NCBI GenBank assembly: GCA_035998495.1
Contig: DASYHP010000024.1
Location: forward strand, 1-64,000
Origin: Mesorhizobium_B sp035998495
GTDB lineage: Bacteria; Pseudomonadota; Alphaproteobacteria; Rhizobiales; Rhizobiaceae
DNA length: 64,000 nt
Direction: 5' to 3'
Positions 1-10,725 of the stretch are shown piece by piece. Each line of letters starts with the position of its first letter. The stretch's first letter is position 1. Below the pieces are notes generated by a model. That model was not told the origin of the DNA. It saw only the letters and a list, made by a program, of their open reading frames with translations, and ran no database searches. A program made the translations under genes and the position numbers.

Positions 1-1101
1 ACCGTCGCCCCGCTCGGCACGGCCCTGACCGAGCGCCAGCTCGACCTGCTCTGGCGGCTGACGCCGGAACCGATTCTCTGCTTCGACGGCGACAAGGCGG
101 GCCTGCGCGCCGCCTACCGCGCCGCCGACCTGGCGCTGGCCGCCCTGAAGCCGGGCAAGACGGTGCGCTTCGCCCTGCTGCCGGAAGGCCAGGATCCGGA
201 CGACCTGATCCGTTCGGCCGGCCGCGAGGCGATGGCGCAGGTGCTGGCCGCGGCCCGCCCGCTCTTCGACATGGTCTGGACGCGGGAGACGGATGGCGGC
301 GGCTTCGACACGCCGGAGCGCCGCGCGGCGCTAGAGGCGCGGCTGCGCGACATCGCCCGCACCGTCGCCGACGAAAGCATCCGCCATCACTACGAGCAGG
401 CCTTTGCCGAACGGGCGCGCGAATTCTTCGGCTATGGCCAGAAGAACGGCTTCCGCCAGCAGCGCGGCAATGGCGGCGGCGGCGACCGGCGTAACGGGCC
501 CAATGGCGGAGCGGGCGGCGCGTCGCGACCGATTCGGCAGCCCCCGCCGATCATTTCCGAGAGCCTGAAGCGCTCCACGACCCTGTCCGGCCGGGTGCAG
601 GCGCCCCTGCGCGAAGTGGTGCTGGTCATGACCATGGCCAATCATCCGGGGCTTGTCCCCGACCTTCTGGATGAATTCGCCCAGATCGAGTTGACGAATC
701 GCGAACTTGACTCCCTTCGCACGCAAATCCTAGAGATTGCGGCCGAGGATCCTCATATAGAAGGCGGAGGGTTACGCGACCGGCTTGTAGCCGCACGCTT
801 TGGCGAATTGCTGGACAAACTCGACCAGCAGATAGAGCGATGCGGCAACTGGCAGGCACGGGCGGATGCGTCGGATCGTGACGCAGCGGATGGTTGGATG
901 CAGGCTCTCACCTTGCACAGGAAGGCGCGAACGTTACATAAGGAACTCAAGGATGCCGAGGCGGCACTGGCTGCCGACCCCAGCGACGCCAATTTGGCGC
1001 AGATGATCGACATCCAGAACCAGATGGCAAACAGCGATGGCACCGAGGCCCAGATCGAGGGCTTCGGATTAAGTTCGGGCCGACGACAGAAGTCGATGTA
1101 G
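1..1101 (+). CDS. dnaG: DNA primase DnaG, 5'-truncated by the window edge
   Basis: DNA primase makes the RNA primers for replication. The frame is open from base 1, so only the last 366 residues are present. They include part of the TOPRIM catalytic fold: GTALTE near the start and the acidic motif CFDGDKAG at about nt 79-102, followed by LLPEGQDPDDLIR. A Gly/Arg/Asn-rich linker (about residues 140-175) separates this core from the C-terminal domain, which in this family binds DnaB helicase. The gene is followed by rpoD 173 bases downstream, the classic macromolecular-synthesis pairing. Identity is secure; the zinc-binding N-terminus lies outside the window. Confidence 0.96.
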   Translation, partial: TVAPLGTALTERQLDLLWRLTPEPILCFDGDKAGLRAAYRAADLALAALKPGKTVRFALLPEGQDPDDLIRSAGREAMAQVLAAARPLFDMVWTRETDGGGFDTPERRAALEARLRDIARTVADESIRHHYEQAFAERAREFFGYGQKNGFRQQRGNGGGGDRRNGPNGGAGGASRPIRQPPPIISESLKRSTTLSGRVQAPLREVVLVMTMANHPGLVPDLLDEFAQIELTNRELDSLRTQILEIAAEDPHIEGGGLRDRLVAARFGELLDKLDQQIERCGNWQARADASDRDAADGWMQALTLHRKARTLHKELKDAEAALAADPSDANLAQMIDIQNQMANSDGTEAQIEGFGLSSGRRQKSM

Positions 1102-1274
1102 GATCGATGCGCGGCGGCGTAAGGTTAAGCGGGCCTTAAGACAACAAAGTCTAATTGTCGGGCGACCGACGGCAAGAGGGAATCCTCCTGCCGCCTCTAG
1201 GATTTAACGGTGGTGTGCGAGCGCGACGGACGAGAACCGTCTGGCGCGAAGCCTCTGCCAAGACGGAGAACAGC

Positions 1275-3335
<2,061 letters not shown>

Positions 3336-3356
3336 GCGGCCGCGGTCGAAGTTTAA

Positions 3357-3386
3357 GGGCGTCCCACGAAAGCGGGACGCCCTTTT
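3357..3386 (+). terminator. Rho-independent terminator of rpoD
   Basis: A perfect 9-bp stem (gggcgtccc at 3357-3365, gggacgccc at 3374-3382) with an 8-base loop is followed by TTTT. It lies 21 bases after the rpoD stop codon. Confidence 0.9.
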
Positions 3387-3439
3387 CGTTTGCGTGACCT
3401 CCCGCTAGGCTCTTCCGCACTGCTGGGAGAACGCCGTCG

Positions 3440-4051
3440 ATGTCCCTCGAATTCCTGCTCACCACGCTCGTGATCGTCGCCTCGCCAGGTACGGGCGTGG
3501 TGTACATGCTGGCGGCCGGGCTTTCGTGGGGCGGGCGGGCAAGCCTGCTCGCGGCCTTCGCCTGCACGCTTGGTATCGTGCCGCATCTGCTTGCCGCCAT
3601 GATGGGCTTGGCGGCGGTGCTCCATACGTCGGCGCTGCTCTACGATGTCGTGAAATATGCCGGCGTCGCCTACCTTCTGTACATGGCCTGGCAGACCGTC
3701 CGTGAGCGTGGTGCGCTCAAGCTGGACGCCAAGCCTGACCGGCGGTCCGCGCGGCGGGTTCTGATCGACGGCGTGCTGATCAACATCCTGAACCCGAAGC
3801 TTTCCATCTTCTTCGTGGCCTTCCTGCCGCAGTTCATTCCGGCCGCCGCGCCAAACCCGCTTCTCGACATGCTGGAGCTGTCCGGCGTGTTCATGATCAT
3901 GACCTTCGTGGTGTTCGCGGTCTATGGCCTGTTCGCCGCGGCCATGCGGGAGCACGTGGTGTCGCGGCCCTCCGTCATGCGCTGGATGCGCCGCGCCTTC
4001 GCGGCCGCCTTCGTGGGCCTCAGCACCCGGCTCGCGCTGACGGAGCGTTGA
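3440..4051 (+). CDS. LysE/RhtB-family amino-acid exporter
   Basis: Inner-membrane protein of 203 residues, matching the 200-210 usual for the LysE/RhtB family, which exports amino acids and related small metabolites. The N-terminus has the family signature SPGTGVVYMLAAGLSWGG at about residues 15-32, followed by about six hydrophobic segments and the mid-protein NILNPKLSIFFVAFLPQF motif (about 115-132). ATG at 3440 follows the rpoD terminator closely, so it starts its own transcription unit. The substrate cannot be told from sequence. Confidence 0.9.
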   Translation: MSLEFLLTTLVIVASPGTGVVYMLAAGLSWGGRASLLAAFACTLGIVPHLLAAMMGLAAVLHTSALLYDVVKYAGVAYLLYMAWQTVRERGALKLDAKPDRRSARRVLIDGVLINILNPKLSIFFVAFLPQFIPAAAPNPLLDMLELSGVFMIMTFVVFAVYGLFAAAMREHVVSRPSVMRWMRRAFAAAFVGLSTRLALTER

Positions 4052-4092
4052 GCGAATTCGCTTCTCGGCGGCCGCGTGCTATCTTCCCCGGC

Positions 4093-4752
4093 ATGAACGA
4101 GCACACCCTCACCCGAGAGCGCGCACCGCTCGGCATCCGGCGCGACTTTCTGCCCTCCGAACTGCCATGGCCGGAGACAACGCAGGCTGCCGAAGCCCTT
4201 CCGCGCCGGCCGTGGCGGCGGGCGGAGATCGAGGCCATGGTCCGCGCCGGCATCATCGACGAGGACGAGCGTTTCGAGCTGATCGGGGGAGAGGTGGTGC
4301 CGATGAGCCCAAAAGGCGCGCGTCATGAATGGGTCAAGGCAGAACTGAACCGGCATCTGCAGCGCACGGGCCCCCAGGACGTGTTCATCATACAGGAAAC
4401 GACGCTCTGGCTCGACGAGACCAACTTCGTGGAGCCAGACTTCTGCGTCTTCCCGCGTTCGATCGCGCCCGGCGACCAACGTGGCCACGACGTGCTCCTC
4501 GCCATCGAAGTGGCCGATACGAGCCTTCGCTACGATCTCGGCCGCAAGATCGGCATCTATGCCGCCCATGGCGTGGTAGAGGTGTGGGTCGTGAACGCCG
4601 ACACGCTTGTGACGCGTGTGCATCGGGCGCTGGGTGCGGAAGGTTATCGCGTGATTGAGGATCGTGGCCCGGCGGAGGAGCTTGCCGCGGCGCGCGTCGA
4701 CGTTCGCGTCTCGCTCGCGGCTCTGGGCCTCGAGCCGAAGCCGGACAACTGA
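4093..4752 (+). CDS. Uma2-family (DUF820) putative endonuclease
   Basis: A protein of 219 residues with the Uma2/DUF820 pattern, a PD-(D/E)XK nuclease-like fold of unknown biological role. Visible motifs are DERFELIGGEVVPMSP (about 55-70), LDETNFVEPDFCVFP with the acidic EPD, and LLAIEVADTSLRYDLGRKIGIYA with the E...K residues expected of the active site. ATG at 4093 is preferred. A TTG at 4048 would overlap the LysE stop codon and add 15 residues; neither start has a good ribosome-binding site. Family assignment is firm and nuclease activity is inferred. Confidence 0.8.
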   Translation: MNEHTLTRERAPLGIRRDFLPSELPWPETTQAAEALPRRPWRRAEIEAMVRAGIIDEDERFELIGGEVVPMSPKGARHEWVKAELNRHLQRTGPQDVFIIQETTLWLDETNFVEPDFCVFPRSIAPGDQRGHDVLLAIEVADTSLRYDLGRKIGIYAAHGVVEVWVVNADTLVTRVHRALGAEGYRVIEDRGPAEELAAARVDVRVSLAALGLEPKPDN

Positions 4753-4774
4753 AGGTCCAAGCGCGCCAACTCCA

Positions 4775-5200
4775 TTGCAAACCATCCTGACCATCCAGAC
4801 CAAGGGCGCGGGTTTCACCGAGATCACGCGCCAGGCGCAAGACTTCGTTTCCGGCGCGGCGGGGGAGGGCACAGACGGCCTGCTGACGCTGTTCGTGCGC
4901 CACACCTCCTGCTCGCTTGTGATCCAGGAGAACGCCGACCCGGATGTCCGGCGTGACCTTGACGCCTTTTTTCGGCGGCTCGCTCCGCCCGCGAATGACG
5001 CGTCTATGGGCTATCTCGTCCACCGCCTGGAAGGGCCGGACGACATGCCCGCCCACATCAAGGCGGCGCTCCTGCCCGTCTCGCTTTCCGTTCCGGCGGC
5101 GCAAGGGCGGCTGCTGCTCGGCCGCTGGCAGGGCATTTTCCTGTGGGAGCACCGCGACTGCCCCCATCGTCGCGAGGTGGCGCTGCATTTCGCCGGTTAG
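4775..5200 (+). CDS. YjbQ (UPF0047) family protein
   Basis: A protein of 141 residues, the usual length for the YjbQ/UPF0047 family, whose members have weak thiamine-phosphate-synthase activity but no settled role. The family signature HTSCSLVIQENADPDVRRDL lies at about residues 43-62, with a later LGRWQGIFLWEHRD near the C-terminus (about 116-129). The frame is open upstream inside the Uma2 gene. TTG at 4775 is chosen because it gives the standard MQTILTIQTKG start and is 23 bases after the previous stop codon, with GAAGG upstream. Confidence 0.85.
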   Translation: MQTILTIQTKGAGFTEITRQAQDFVSGAAGEGTDGLLTLFVRHTSCSLVIQENADPDVRRDLDAFFRRLAPPANDASMGYLVHRLEGPDDMPAHIKAALLPVSLSVPAAQGRLLLGRWQGIFLWEHRDCPHRREVALHFAG

Positions 5201-5302
5201 ACGGTCAGGGCTCGGCGCAGAAGAAGGCACCGAGCAAGGCAGGGGCTCGCCGGGCGTGGTCACGGCCTCTATCTTGCGGGGACAGGCGAGGAGACCAAGA
5301 GG

Positions 5303-5614
5303 ATGTCGTTTCTGAAAAGATTGTTCGGCCTCGGCAGCGGCGCCGGGGACGAAGAGGCTTCCGGCCCGGGCAGCGTAGCGGCGCGCGCCGAGCACAAGGG
5401 CTTCACCATCGAGGCCGCGCCCTTCAAGCAGAACGGCCAATTCCAGACCGCCGGCGTCATCCGCAAGGAGGTGGACGGCGTTTCCCGTGAGCATCGCTTC
5501 ATCCGCGCCGATCGCTTCGCGGGGCTCGACGAAGCCGCGCAGGTCGCGTTGAGCAAGGGCCGGCAGATCGTGGACGAGCAGGGCGACCGCGTCTTCGGCA
5601 GTGAGCGCGGATGA
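5303..5614 (+). CDS. HlyU-family protein
   Basis: A small cytoplasmic protein of 103 residues of the HlyU family (named after a Vibrio haemolysin regulator; its role in rhizobia is unknown). Seen in the sequence are YKGFTIEAAP-like text (HKGFTIEAAPFKQNGQF, about 33-49), TAGVIRKEV, EHRFIRADRFAG (about 61-72) and the terminal KGRQIVDEQGDRVF. ATG at 5303 is preceded by GAGGAG and AGAGG. The gene ends 48 bases before a bidirectional terminator shared with the convergent OmpA-family gene. Confidence 0.85.
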   Translation: MSFLKRLFGLGSGAGDEEASGPGSVAARAEHKGFTIEAAPFKQNGQFQTAGVIRKEVDGVSREHRFIRADRFAGLDEAAQVALSKGRQIVDEQGDRVFGSERG

Positions 5615-5661
5615 GCCTGTCCTTGCGCCAGCGGTAGCCCCGCAGCCGAATCGACAAAGAC

Positions 5662-5693
5662 AAGGCCTGGCAGCCTTTCGGCTGCCAGGCCTT
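5662..5693. terminator. Bidirectional terminator between hlyU-like and ompA-like genes
   Basis: A 14-bp perfect inverted repeat (AAGGCCTGGCAGCC at 5662-5675 and its complement at 5680-5693) has a 4-base TTTC loop. It sits between two convergent genes. The T-runs are short, so efficiency is uncertain. Confidence 0.75.
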
Positions 5694-5715
5694 CATCGGG
5701 GTCGGCGAATGCCGC

Positions 5716-7818
5716 TTACTGCGCGCTGGCGCTTTGCACCGGGGCCACGAGCGGCGTGATGCGCCGCATGGACACGCGGCGATTCTCCTGCGCAGGTTCC
5801 TGCGTGTTCACCTTCAGGAACTGCTCGCCATAGCCCTGCGTCACCAGGTTCTCGGGCGGAATGGCGAACACGTTGGTCAGCGCCAGGGCCACCGCCTCGG
5901 CCCGACGGTCCGAGAGCGCGAGGTTGGCGATCTCCGAGCCCACCGCGTCCGTGTGGCCTTCGATCAGGAAGGTTTCGGCCGGGTTTTCTTCGAGAAGCCG
6001 CTCAAGGGCCTGAGCAATGCCTTCGAGCTTCCGGATCTCGCTTTCCGGGATCTCCGCCGAGCCGAAGGCGAAGCGGATAGTATCCAGGTCGATCCGGCGC
6101 GCCTTCTGCCGGATGCGCGACGAGCGCGTCACCTCGTTAATCGAGTAGAGACGCTCGACTCGCTCTACAGGCGGCTGCTCGAGGAACGTGTAGTAGTCTT
6201 CCGAATCATCCGCCTCTTCGGACTCGAAGATATATTCGGTAACCGGGATGGTCAGCCGGAGTGGAGGCAGGTCAAGTCCGGGGTCGCGCCACTCGAGCGC
6301 CTCGTCGAGGTACTCTTCCTCCACATAGACGAGGATGATTTCCTCGCCCTCCGGCGTGATGCGCGACCGGCGGATCACGTCGCCGTAGCGGTTGCGGATC
6401 GTGATGACCTCGGATCCGTTCGGGCGCACCACGACCTCGCGGGTGCGACCGTTCGGAAGATCCTCTATATAGACCTCGCGCGCATTGCGGGCCAAGCGGT
6501 CCGTGTCGTCGCTTTCCACAATGATCTGGTTGTTGAATTCGATGATCACGCGATCCTCGAACTCTCGCACCACTTCGACGCCCTCCCGGCGGCGCTCTTG
6601 GCGTTCCTCGCGCCGGTCCTCGCGCCTCTCCTGCCTCTCACGGCGCCGCTCGCCGCGCTCGTCACGCAGCGATTGCACCTCGGCCGGCTGAGCGGCTTCT
6701 TGGGCAGCGCGGTCGTCGGCCGGAGGCGGCGGAGGCGGCTCGGTGGGGGTCACCGCCTCTTGCGCAGGCGCTTGGTCCTCGCCAAGGGATTGCTCGGCCG
6801 AAGGCGTGCTTGCCGCCTCGCCGGGCGGCAATTCGCCCGCTTCGACCCGCTCCTGCTGGCGGCGTTGGCGTTCTTCCTGGCGTTGCTGCCGGCGCTGCTC
6901 GCGCTCGGTCGCCTCCGCATCGGTCGGAGCGGTCGTCTCAGCGGGCGCATCCGCGGCAGGCCCGGCGTCAGCCGGCGCCTCGGCAGGCGTCTCGGCGGCC
7001 GGAGCCTCAGCGGGAGCTTCTTCGACCGGCGTCTCGGTGGCGGGAGCTTGCTCGGTGTCCGTCGCGGCGGGTTGCTCGACCGGAACTTCGTCTGCGGGTG
7101 CGGCTTCGGGCTGGACCGCAGCCGGAGCCTCGTCAACCGGAGCTTCCTCGACCGGCGTCTCTTCAGTGGTCGGAAGAGCCTCATCCGTGATGGGAGCCTC
7201 CTCAGCAGCTTCGCGCTCCTGCTGGCGTTGCTCGCGACGTTGCTGCCGCCGCAGCTCACGAGCCGACGGCTGGTCCTCGGCGGGAGCGGCTTCGGCCGGA
7301 GCCTCTTCGGCAGGAGCTTCCTGCGCGGCGGGGGCCTCTTCGACCGGAGCTTCCTCAACGGCCGGCGCCTCCTCGATCACGGGAGTTTCCTCCGCCGGGG
7401 CTTCTTCCACGGCGGGCGCCTCCTCGACCGGAGCCGCGTCTTCGACGGTCGGCGCTTCCTCCACCGGCGCCTCGTCAGCGGCAGGGGCTTCCTCAACCAC
7501 AGGAGCCTCTTCCACAGGAGCCTCCTCGGCTGCCGGTGCCTGCTCCTCAATAATCACGGGCGCTTCTTCGACTACGGGCGCTTCTTCGGCGGGCGCCTCG
7601 GGCGCAGCGTCCTCGGTCTGCGGCGGGCAGTCGGTCGCTCCTTCCGGGCAGGTCGTCTCTTCCTGCACAAGAATCACTGGCGCCTGCGTGTTGCCTGCTT
7701 GGCGCAGGGCTCCACTCAGGTCGCCCCACAGCTTGGCGGAAGGCATCGCGCCGGCCGCGGGAGCCGCCATCAGCAGGCCCAAGGCGGTTCCGGCCAGAGT
7801 CCATGACTGGCGTTTCAT
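5716..7818 (-). CDS. OmpA-family outer-membrane protein with long low-complexity region
   Basis: A secreted envelope protein of 700 residues. An N-terminal signal peptide (MKRQSWTLAGTALGLLMAAP) is followed by about 350 residues of low complexity. Glu-Ala-Pro-rich acidic blocks alternate with three Arg/Gln-rich basic patches (near residues 190-205, 305-330 and 385-415). A beta-rich middle region comes next. The C-terminal OmpA-like peptidoglycan-binding domain (about 585-690) has IRFAFGSAEIPESE, the EGHTDAVGSEIANLALSDRRA motif split over about 635-655, and QGYGEQFLKVNT. The start at 7818 is chosen because GGAG lies six bases upstream; an in-frame ATG at 7830 has no proper spacing. The probable role is tethering the outer membrane to peptidoglycan. 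Confidence 0.88.
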   Translation of the reverse strand: MKRQSWTLAGTALGLLMAAPAAGAMPSAKLWGDLSGALRQAGNTQAPVILVQEETTCPEGATDCPPQTEDAAPEAPAEEAPVVEEAPVIIEEQAPAAEEAPVEEAPVVEEAPAADEAPVEEAPTVEDAAPVEEAPAVEEAPAEETPVIEEAPAVEEAPVEEAPAAQEAPAEEAPAEAAPAEDQPSARELRRQQRREQRQQEREAAEEAPITDEALPTTEETPVEEAPVDEAPAAVQPEAAPADEVPVEQPAATDTEQAPATETPVEEAPAEAPAAETPAEAPADAGPAADAPAETTAPTDAEATEREQRRQQRQEERQRRQQERVEAGELPPGEAASTPSAEQSLGEDQAPAQEAVTPTEPPPPPPADDRAAQEAAQPAEVQSLRDERGERRRERQERREDRREERQERRREGVEVVREFEDRVIIEFNNQIIVESDDTDRLARNAREVYIEDLPNGRTREVVVRPNGSEVITIRNRYGDVIRRSRITPEGEEIILVYVEEEYLDEALEWRDPGLDLPPLRLTIPVTEYIFESEEADDSEDYYTFLEQPPVERVERLYSINEVTRSSRIRQKARRIDLDTIRFAFGSAEIPESEIRKLEGIAQALERLLEENPAETFLIEGHTDAVGSEIANLALSDRRAEAVALALTNVFAIPPENLVTQGYGEQFLKVNTQEPAQENRRVSMRRITPLVAPVQSASAQ
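7275..7610 (-). repeat. Degenerate tandem repeat coding for EEAP-type units
   Basis: Within the OmpA-family gene this stretch codes for about 110 residues of imperfect units such as VEEAPAVEEAPAEE. The repeats are degenerate at DNA level (recurring gcctcctcgaccggagc-like words on the plus strand). Length variation between strains would be expected. Confidence 0.75.
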
Positions 7819-7955
7819 TCCATACTCCAACTTTTGACTGAGTCCCGTCCGCAGCGAGAATGAAGGTTACGGAGTTTTGTTCCGGCCGCCGCTTTTCGAC
7901 GGCCTGTATGCCGCGGCGCTTGCCTTTGCGGCCTTGGGCCCTCACATGCCCGCCC

Positions 7956-8402
7956 ATGGACGCGCCGTTCTGGAAGACCAAGAGCCTCGAAGAGATGACC
8001 CCCGAGGAGTGGGAGTCGCTCTGCGATGGCTGCGGCAAGTGCTGCCTGAGCAAGCTCGAGGACGAGGACACGGGCGACATCTTCTGGACCAGCGTCGGCT
8101 GCCGGCTGTTCGATCCGGACACCTGCCGGTGCGGCGACTACGCCAACCGCTTGTCTCGCGTGTCCGACTGCGTGGGGCTCACCCCCGAGGTGGTGCGCCG
8201 CCTCCACTGGCTGCCGCGCACTTGCGCCTACCGACTGGTGGCGGAAGGTCGCGACCTTTTGCCGTGGCACCCGCTTCTGTCGGGCCGCCCTGAAAGCGTC
8301 CATGAGGCGGACGCCTCTGTTCGCGGCCTCATCACCGCGAACGAAGCCGACCTCGCCGAGCCCGAGGACTATTTGACCCATATGCTCGATGAGGAGCCCT
8401 GA
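7956..8402 (+). CDS. YcgN-family (UPF0260) cysteine-cluster protein
   Basis: A protein of 148 residues from the YcgN/UPF0260 family, function unknown; the conserved cysteines suggest a zinc or iron-sulfur site. Visible are CDGCGKCCLSKLEDEDTGDI (about 24-43) and further cysteines in VGCRLFDPDTCRCGDY and VSDCVGLTP. ATG at 7956 gives the usual start MDAPFWKTKSLEEMT; the frame is open upstream to 7860 but those residues do not look like the family. The gene is divergent from the OmpA-family gene and convergent with the SIMPL gene. Confidence 0.88.
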   Translation: MDAPFWKTKSLEEMTPEEWESLCDGCGKCCLSKLEDEDTGDIFWTSVGCRLFDPDTCRCGDYANRLSRVSDCVGLTPEVVRRLHWLPRTCAYRLVAEGRDLLPWHPLLSGRPESVHEADASVRGLITANEADLAEPEDYLTHMLDEEP

Positions 8403-8506
8403 AGCGTTCTCGACGCTCGTGTCCCAAGCCATGCTCATGGCGGGCCAAGAGCGCCAATCCGCCTGAACCTCGTATGAATGGGTTGTTGCCCAGCGGCTTG
8501 CAGGCG

Positions 8507-9217
8507 TCAGTTGAGCTCGAAGATCATGTTGACTTGAACGCGATAGGCGTTCTCGCCGGGCTCAATGGGCGTGGACTCGGCGTCCGCCGCCGCTGCTTTA
8601 GCGAGAACGGGCACGGGCGGCATCGCGACCATGGTGTCGTTGATCTCCAGCACCCGGCCGAGTTTTACGCCCGCGGCTTCCGACAAGAGGCGGGCCTTGC
8701 CGGTGGCGTCCGTCACGGCCGCCTTGCGTGCCTCGTCGAGGGCCGCTTCGGGATCGTCGCTGGTGAAGGCCACGTCGCCGCCCTGGTTGACGCCCAGCGA
8801 CACGGCCTTGTCGATCACCTCGCCCACGCGGGCGATGTCTCGCACCCGCACGGCCAGCGTGTTGACCACCTGATAGCCGATCAGCCGGCTCGTCTGCCCG
8901 CGGTCCGGCGTGTCCTCATAGACGTAGCGGGGCATGATCTGCAGCCCGGAGGTCTGCAGGTCGCGGTCGGCGACGCCCATGGCCTTGAGCGCGGCGATCA
9001 CCTCGCGCATGGCCGCGCTGCTCTGGGCGAGCGCCTCGCCGGCCGTGTCGGCCTCACGCAACACGCTGAGCGTCAGAAGCGCCAAGTCGGGGCGCAGGGA
9101 CGCCTCGCCTTCGCCGGTCACCACGATGCGCGGCCCCTCGGTCACGCTCTGCGCCTGGGCGAGCGATGGCGCGGCCAAAGCCAGGGCGGCGGCGAGCGGC
9201 AGGACGAAGGGCTTCAT
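8507..9217 (-). CDS. SIMPL-domain (DUF541) periplasmic protein
   Basis: A protein of 236 residues with a clear signal peptide (MKPFVLPLAAALALAAPSLA, cleavage probably after AQAQ) and a single SIMPL/DUF541 domain. Motifs include RIVVTGEGEASLRPDLALL (about 29-47), the heptad-like stretch before LQTSGLQIMP, and the C-terminal RVQVNMIFELN. Related proteins (for example BP26/OMP28 of Brucella) are periplasmic or outer-membrane-associated oligomers of unclear function. ATG at 9217 follows an AGGAG ribosome site. It stands alone between a convergent YcgN gene and a tRNA. Confidence 0.9.
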   Translation of the reverse strand: MKPFVLPLAAALALAAPSLAQAQSVTEGPRIVVTGEGEASLRPDLALLTLSVLREADTAGEALAQSSAAMREVIAALKAMGVADRDLQTSGLQIMPRYVYEDTPDRGQTSRLIGYQVVNTLAVRVRDIARVGEVIDKAVSLGVNQGGDVAFTSDDPEAALDEARKAAVTDATGKARLLSEAAGVKLGRVLEINDTMVAMPPVPVLAKAAAADAESTPIEPGENAYRVQVNMIFELN

Positions 9218-9322
9218 GGAGAACTCCTGAAAGGCTGAACCGCCTGCATCTACAAAGCCAATATGAGCGGATTGCGGCGCGGCTTGTTTCCGAGCCCCCG
9301 AACCGTTACCCATGACCCCGCT

Positions 9323-9398
9323 GGGCCTGTAGCTCAATGGTCAGAGCCGGCGGCTCATAACCGCTTGGTTGGGGGTTCGAGTCCCTCCGGGCCCACCA
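9323..9398 (+). tRNA. tRNA with CAU anticodon (Ile2 or elongator Met)
   Basis: A 76-base cloverleaf with encoded CCA. The acceptor stem GGGCCTG pairs with CGGGCCC at 9388-9394, discriminator A. The D-arm is GCTC/GAGC; the anticodon arm GGCGG-CTCATAA-CCGCT gives CAU at 9355-9357; the T-arm is GGGGG-TTCGAGT-CCCTC. The anticodon-loop and variable region (CTCATAA, then TTGG) resemble E. coli ileX, so isoleucine-2 (lysidine-modified CAU) is favoured over methionine. It is not an initiator, because the first acceptor pair is G-C. Confidence 0.93.
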
Positions 9399-9402
9399 GC
9401 GC

Positions 9403-10278
9403 CTATGCTCGCCCCGGCTTGCTGCCTGCCATGTGCGCCTTGAAGGCCTCGGAAAAGTCCGGGTGCCAACGGGAAAGGGCAGGGCGGTTCTCGATGATGT
9501 CGCCCGCGGCCCAGGCGATGCGTTTCTCGTCGGTCTCGCGAGACACGTCATTGTCCGGGCAGAGAATGTAGAAGTCGCCGCGCGCAAGCGCCTCCAGCAT
9601 GAAATCCGCGACCTGCTCGGGCGTCCAGGCGCCGGCGGGTTTTTCCGTCACGCCTCTGGCCCGCGTGAAGCCGGTGAAGGTGAAGCCCGGAATGAGGAGG
9701 TGGGCGGTGACGCGGCCGCCCGTCGCCCGAAGGTCATGCGCAAGCGACTCGGTCAGCGCCTTCAGCCCCGCCTTGCTGACATTATAGGCCGTGTCGCCCG
9801 GCGGCAGCGTGATGCCCTGCTTGGAGCCGGTGTTGACGACAGCGCAGGGCCAGTCCGCCTCCAGCATGTCCGGCAGAAAGGCCTGGATGCCGTGGAGCGG
9901 CCCGAACAGGTTGGTGGCGAGCGTCCGCTCCCACACCTCGCGCCCAGCCAGGATTCCCCCGCCGCCTTCACGGCCGGCATTGTTCATGAGGAAGGCGGTC
10001 TCGCCGAGGCCGTCCGCCTCCCGCTTGAGCCTGGCCAACTCGTCCGGCCGGCTGACATCGGCGACAACGCCCTTGGCGGTGAAGCCGCGGGCCTCCAGCG
10101 CGGCCGACGCCCTTTGCAGGGCCTCGGCGTCTTGGTCGGCGATCACGAGCCGCATGCCCCGCTCACCCAAGCGGTGCGCCGCGGCGAATCCAATGCCGCT
10201 GGCGCCGCCGGTGATCACGGCCACGCGGCCTGGCTGAAGGGCAGGATGTTGGTTCATGGAATCGGATCTCTCGGGCAT
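9403..10278 (-). CDS. Short-chain dehydrogenase/reductase (SDR)
   Basis: An NAD(P)-dependent oxidoreductase of 291 residues, classical SDR type. It has the cofactor motif TGGASGIG at about residues 23-30, NNAG at about 102, the catalytic Tyr-x-x-x-Lys (YNVSK) at about 164-168, and an extended C-terminus. The start at 10278 follows a good GGAGG; an in-frame ATG at 10257 would shorten it by seven residues. The stop codon is only four bases from the end of the opposing tRNA gene. The substrate is unknown. Confidence 0.88.
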   Translation of the reverse strand: MPERSDSMNQHPALQPGRVAVITGGASGIGFAAAHRLGERGMRLVIADQDAEALQRASAALEARGFTAKGVVADVSRPDELARLKREADGLGETAFLMNNAGREGGGGILAGREVWERTLATNLFGPLHGIQAFLPDMLEADWPCAVVNTGSKQGITLPPGDTAYNVSKAGLKALTESLAHDLRATGGRVTAHLLIPGFTFTGFTRARGVTEKPAGAWTPEQVADFMLEALARGDFYILCPDNDVSRETDEKRIAWAAGDIIENRPALSRWHPDFSEAFKAHMAGSKPGRA

Positions 10279-10362
10279 GCTGCCTCCTTCTGCCAGGAGA
10301 GAGCCGGCAGGGCGAGCCTTCATCAGGCCGCGAGCCGGGCCATGCCGCAAGCGGCGCGACGA

Positions 10363-10725
10363 TCAGCCCTGCATCTGGCGGATGCAGCGCGCCAGCGTCG
10401 GCAGGACGGATTGGCTCCAGGCGGGGTCGGGCGCGGCGGCGCCCCGTTGGGCCGCGCTCACCCGAGTGGTCGTTTCGGTGACCGGCGCGAAGGCCACGCG
10501 GTAGGCGTCGGGCCTGGAGGCGTTCACCTCCACGCTGATGGTCTGGTCGCCGGGCGCGTCGCTGACCACGAAGGCTGCGTCGGGCTGGGCCTCGGCGAAG
10601 CAACTCGCCAGCGTCTGGTGGCCGCCTGCGACGTTGTAGGCCAGCGGGGAGGGGTTGCCGGCCGTCTGGCAGCCGGCTGCGGCCAAGCCGACCGCAAGGC
10701 AGACGCAAGTGCGTTTCGTGGTCAT
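10363..10725 (-). CDS. Putative small lipoprotein of unknown function
   Basis: A protein of 120 residues that starts MTTKRTCVCLAVGLAAAGCQ. The hydrophobic stretch ends in a plausible lipobox (LAAAGC, Cys19), so a lipidated envelope protein is inferred. The mature part contains two further cysteines (about 42 and 114) that might form a disulfide. No family was recognised. It is transcribed towards, and ends 84 bases from, the SDR gene start and could share its transcript. Confidence 0.65.
   Translation of the reverse strand: MTTKRTCVCLAVGLAAAGCQTAGNPSPLAYNVAGGHQTLASCFAEAQPDAAFVVSDAPGDQTISVEVNASRPDAYRVAFAPVTETTTRVSAAQRGAAAPDPAWSQSVLPTLARCIRQMQG

Noticed and set aside
5734..7806. Long plus-strand open frame (690 codons) opposite the OmpA-family gene
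   Set aside because: It mirrors the G+C-rich repeats of the real gene, has no recognisable domain or ribosome site, and is low-complexity Arg/Gly/Leu.
8428..8441. GCCATG-CT-CATGGC palindrome between YcgN and SIMPL genes
   Set aside because: Short, no T-run, and such words are common by chance in this composition.
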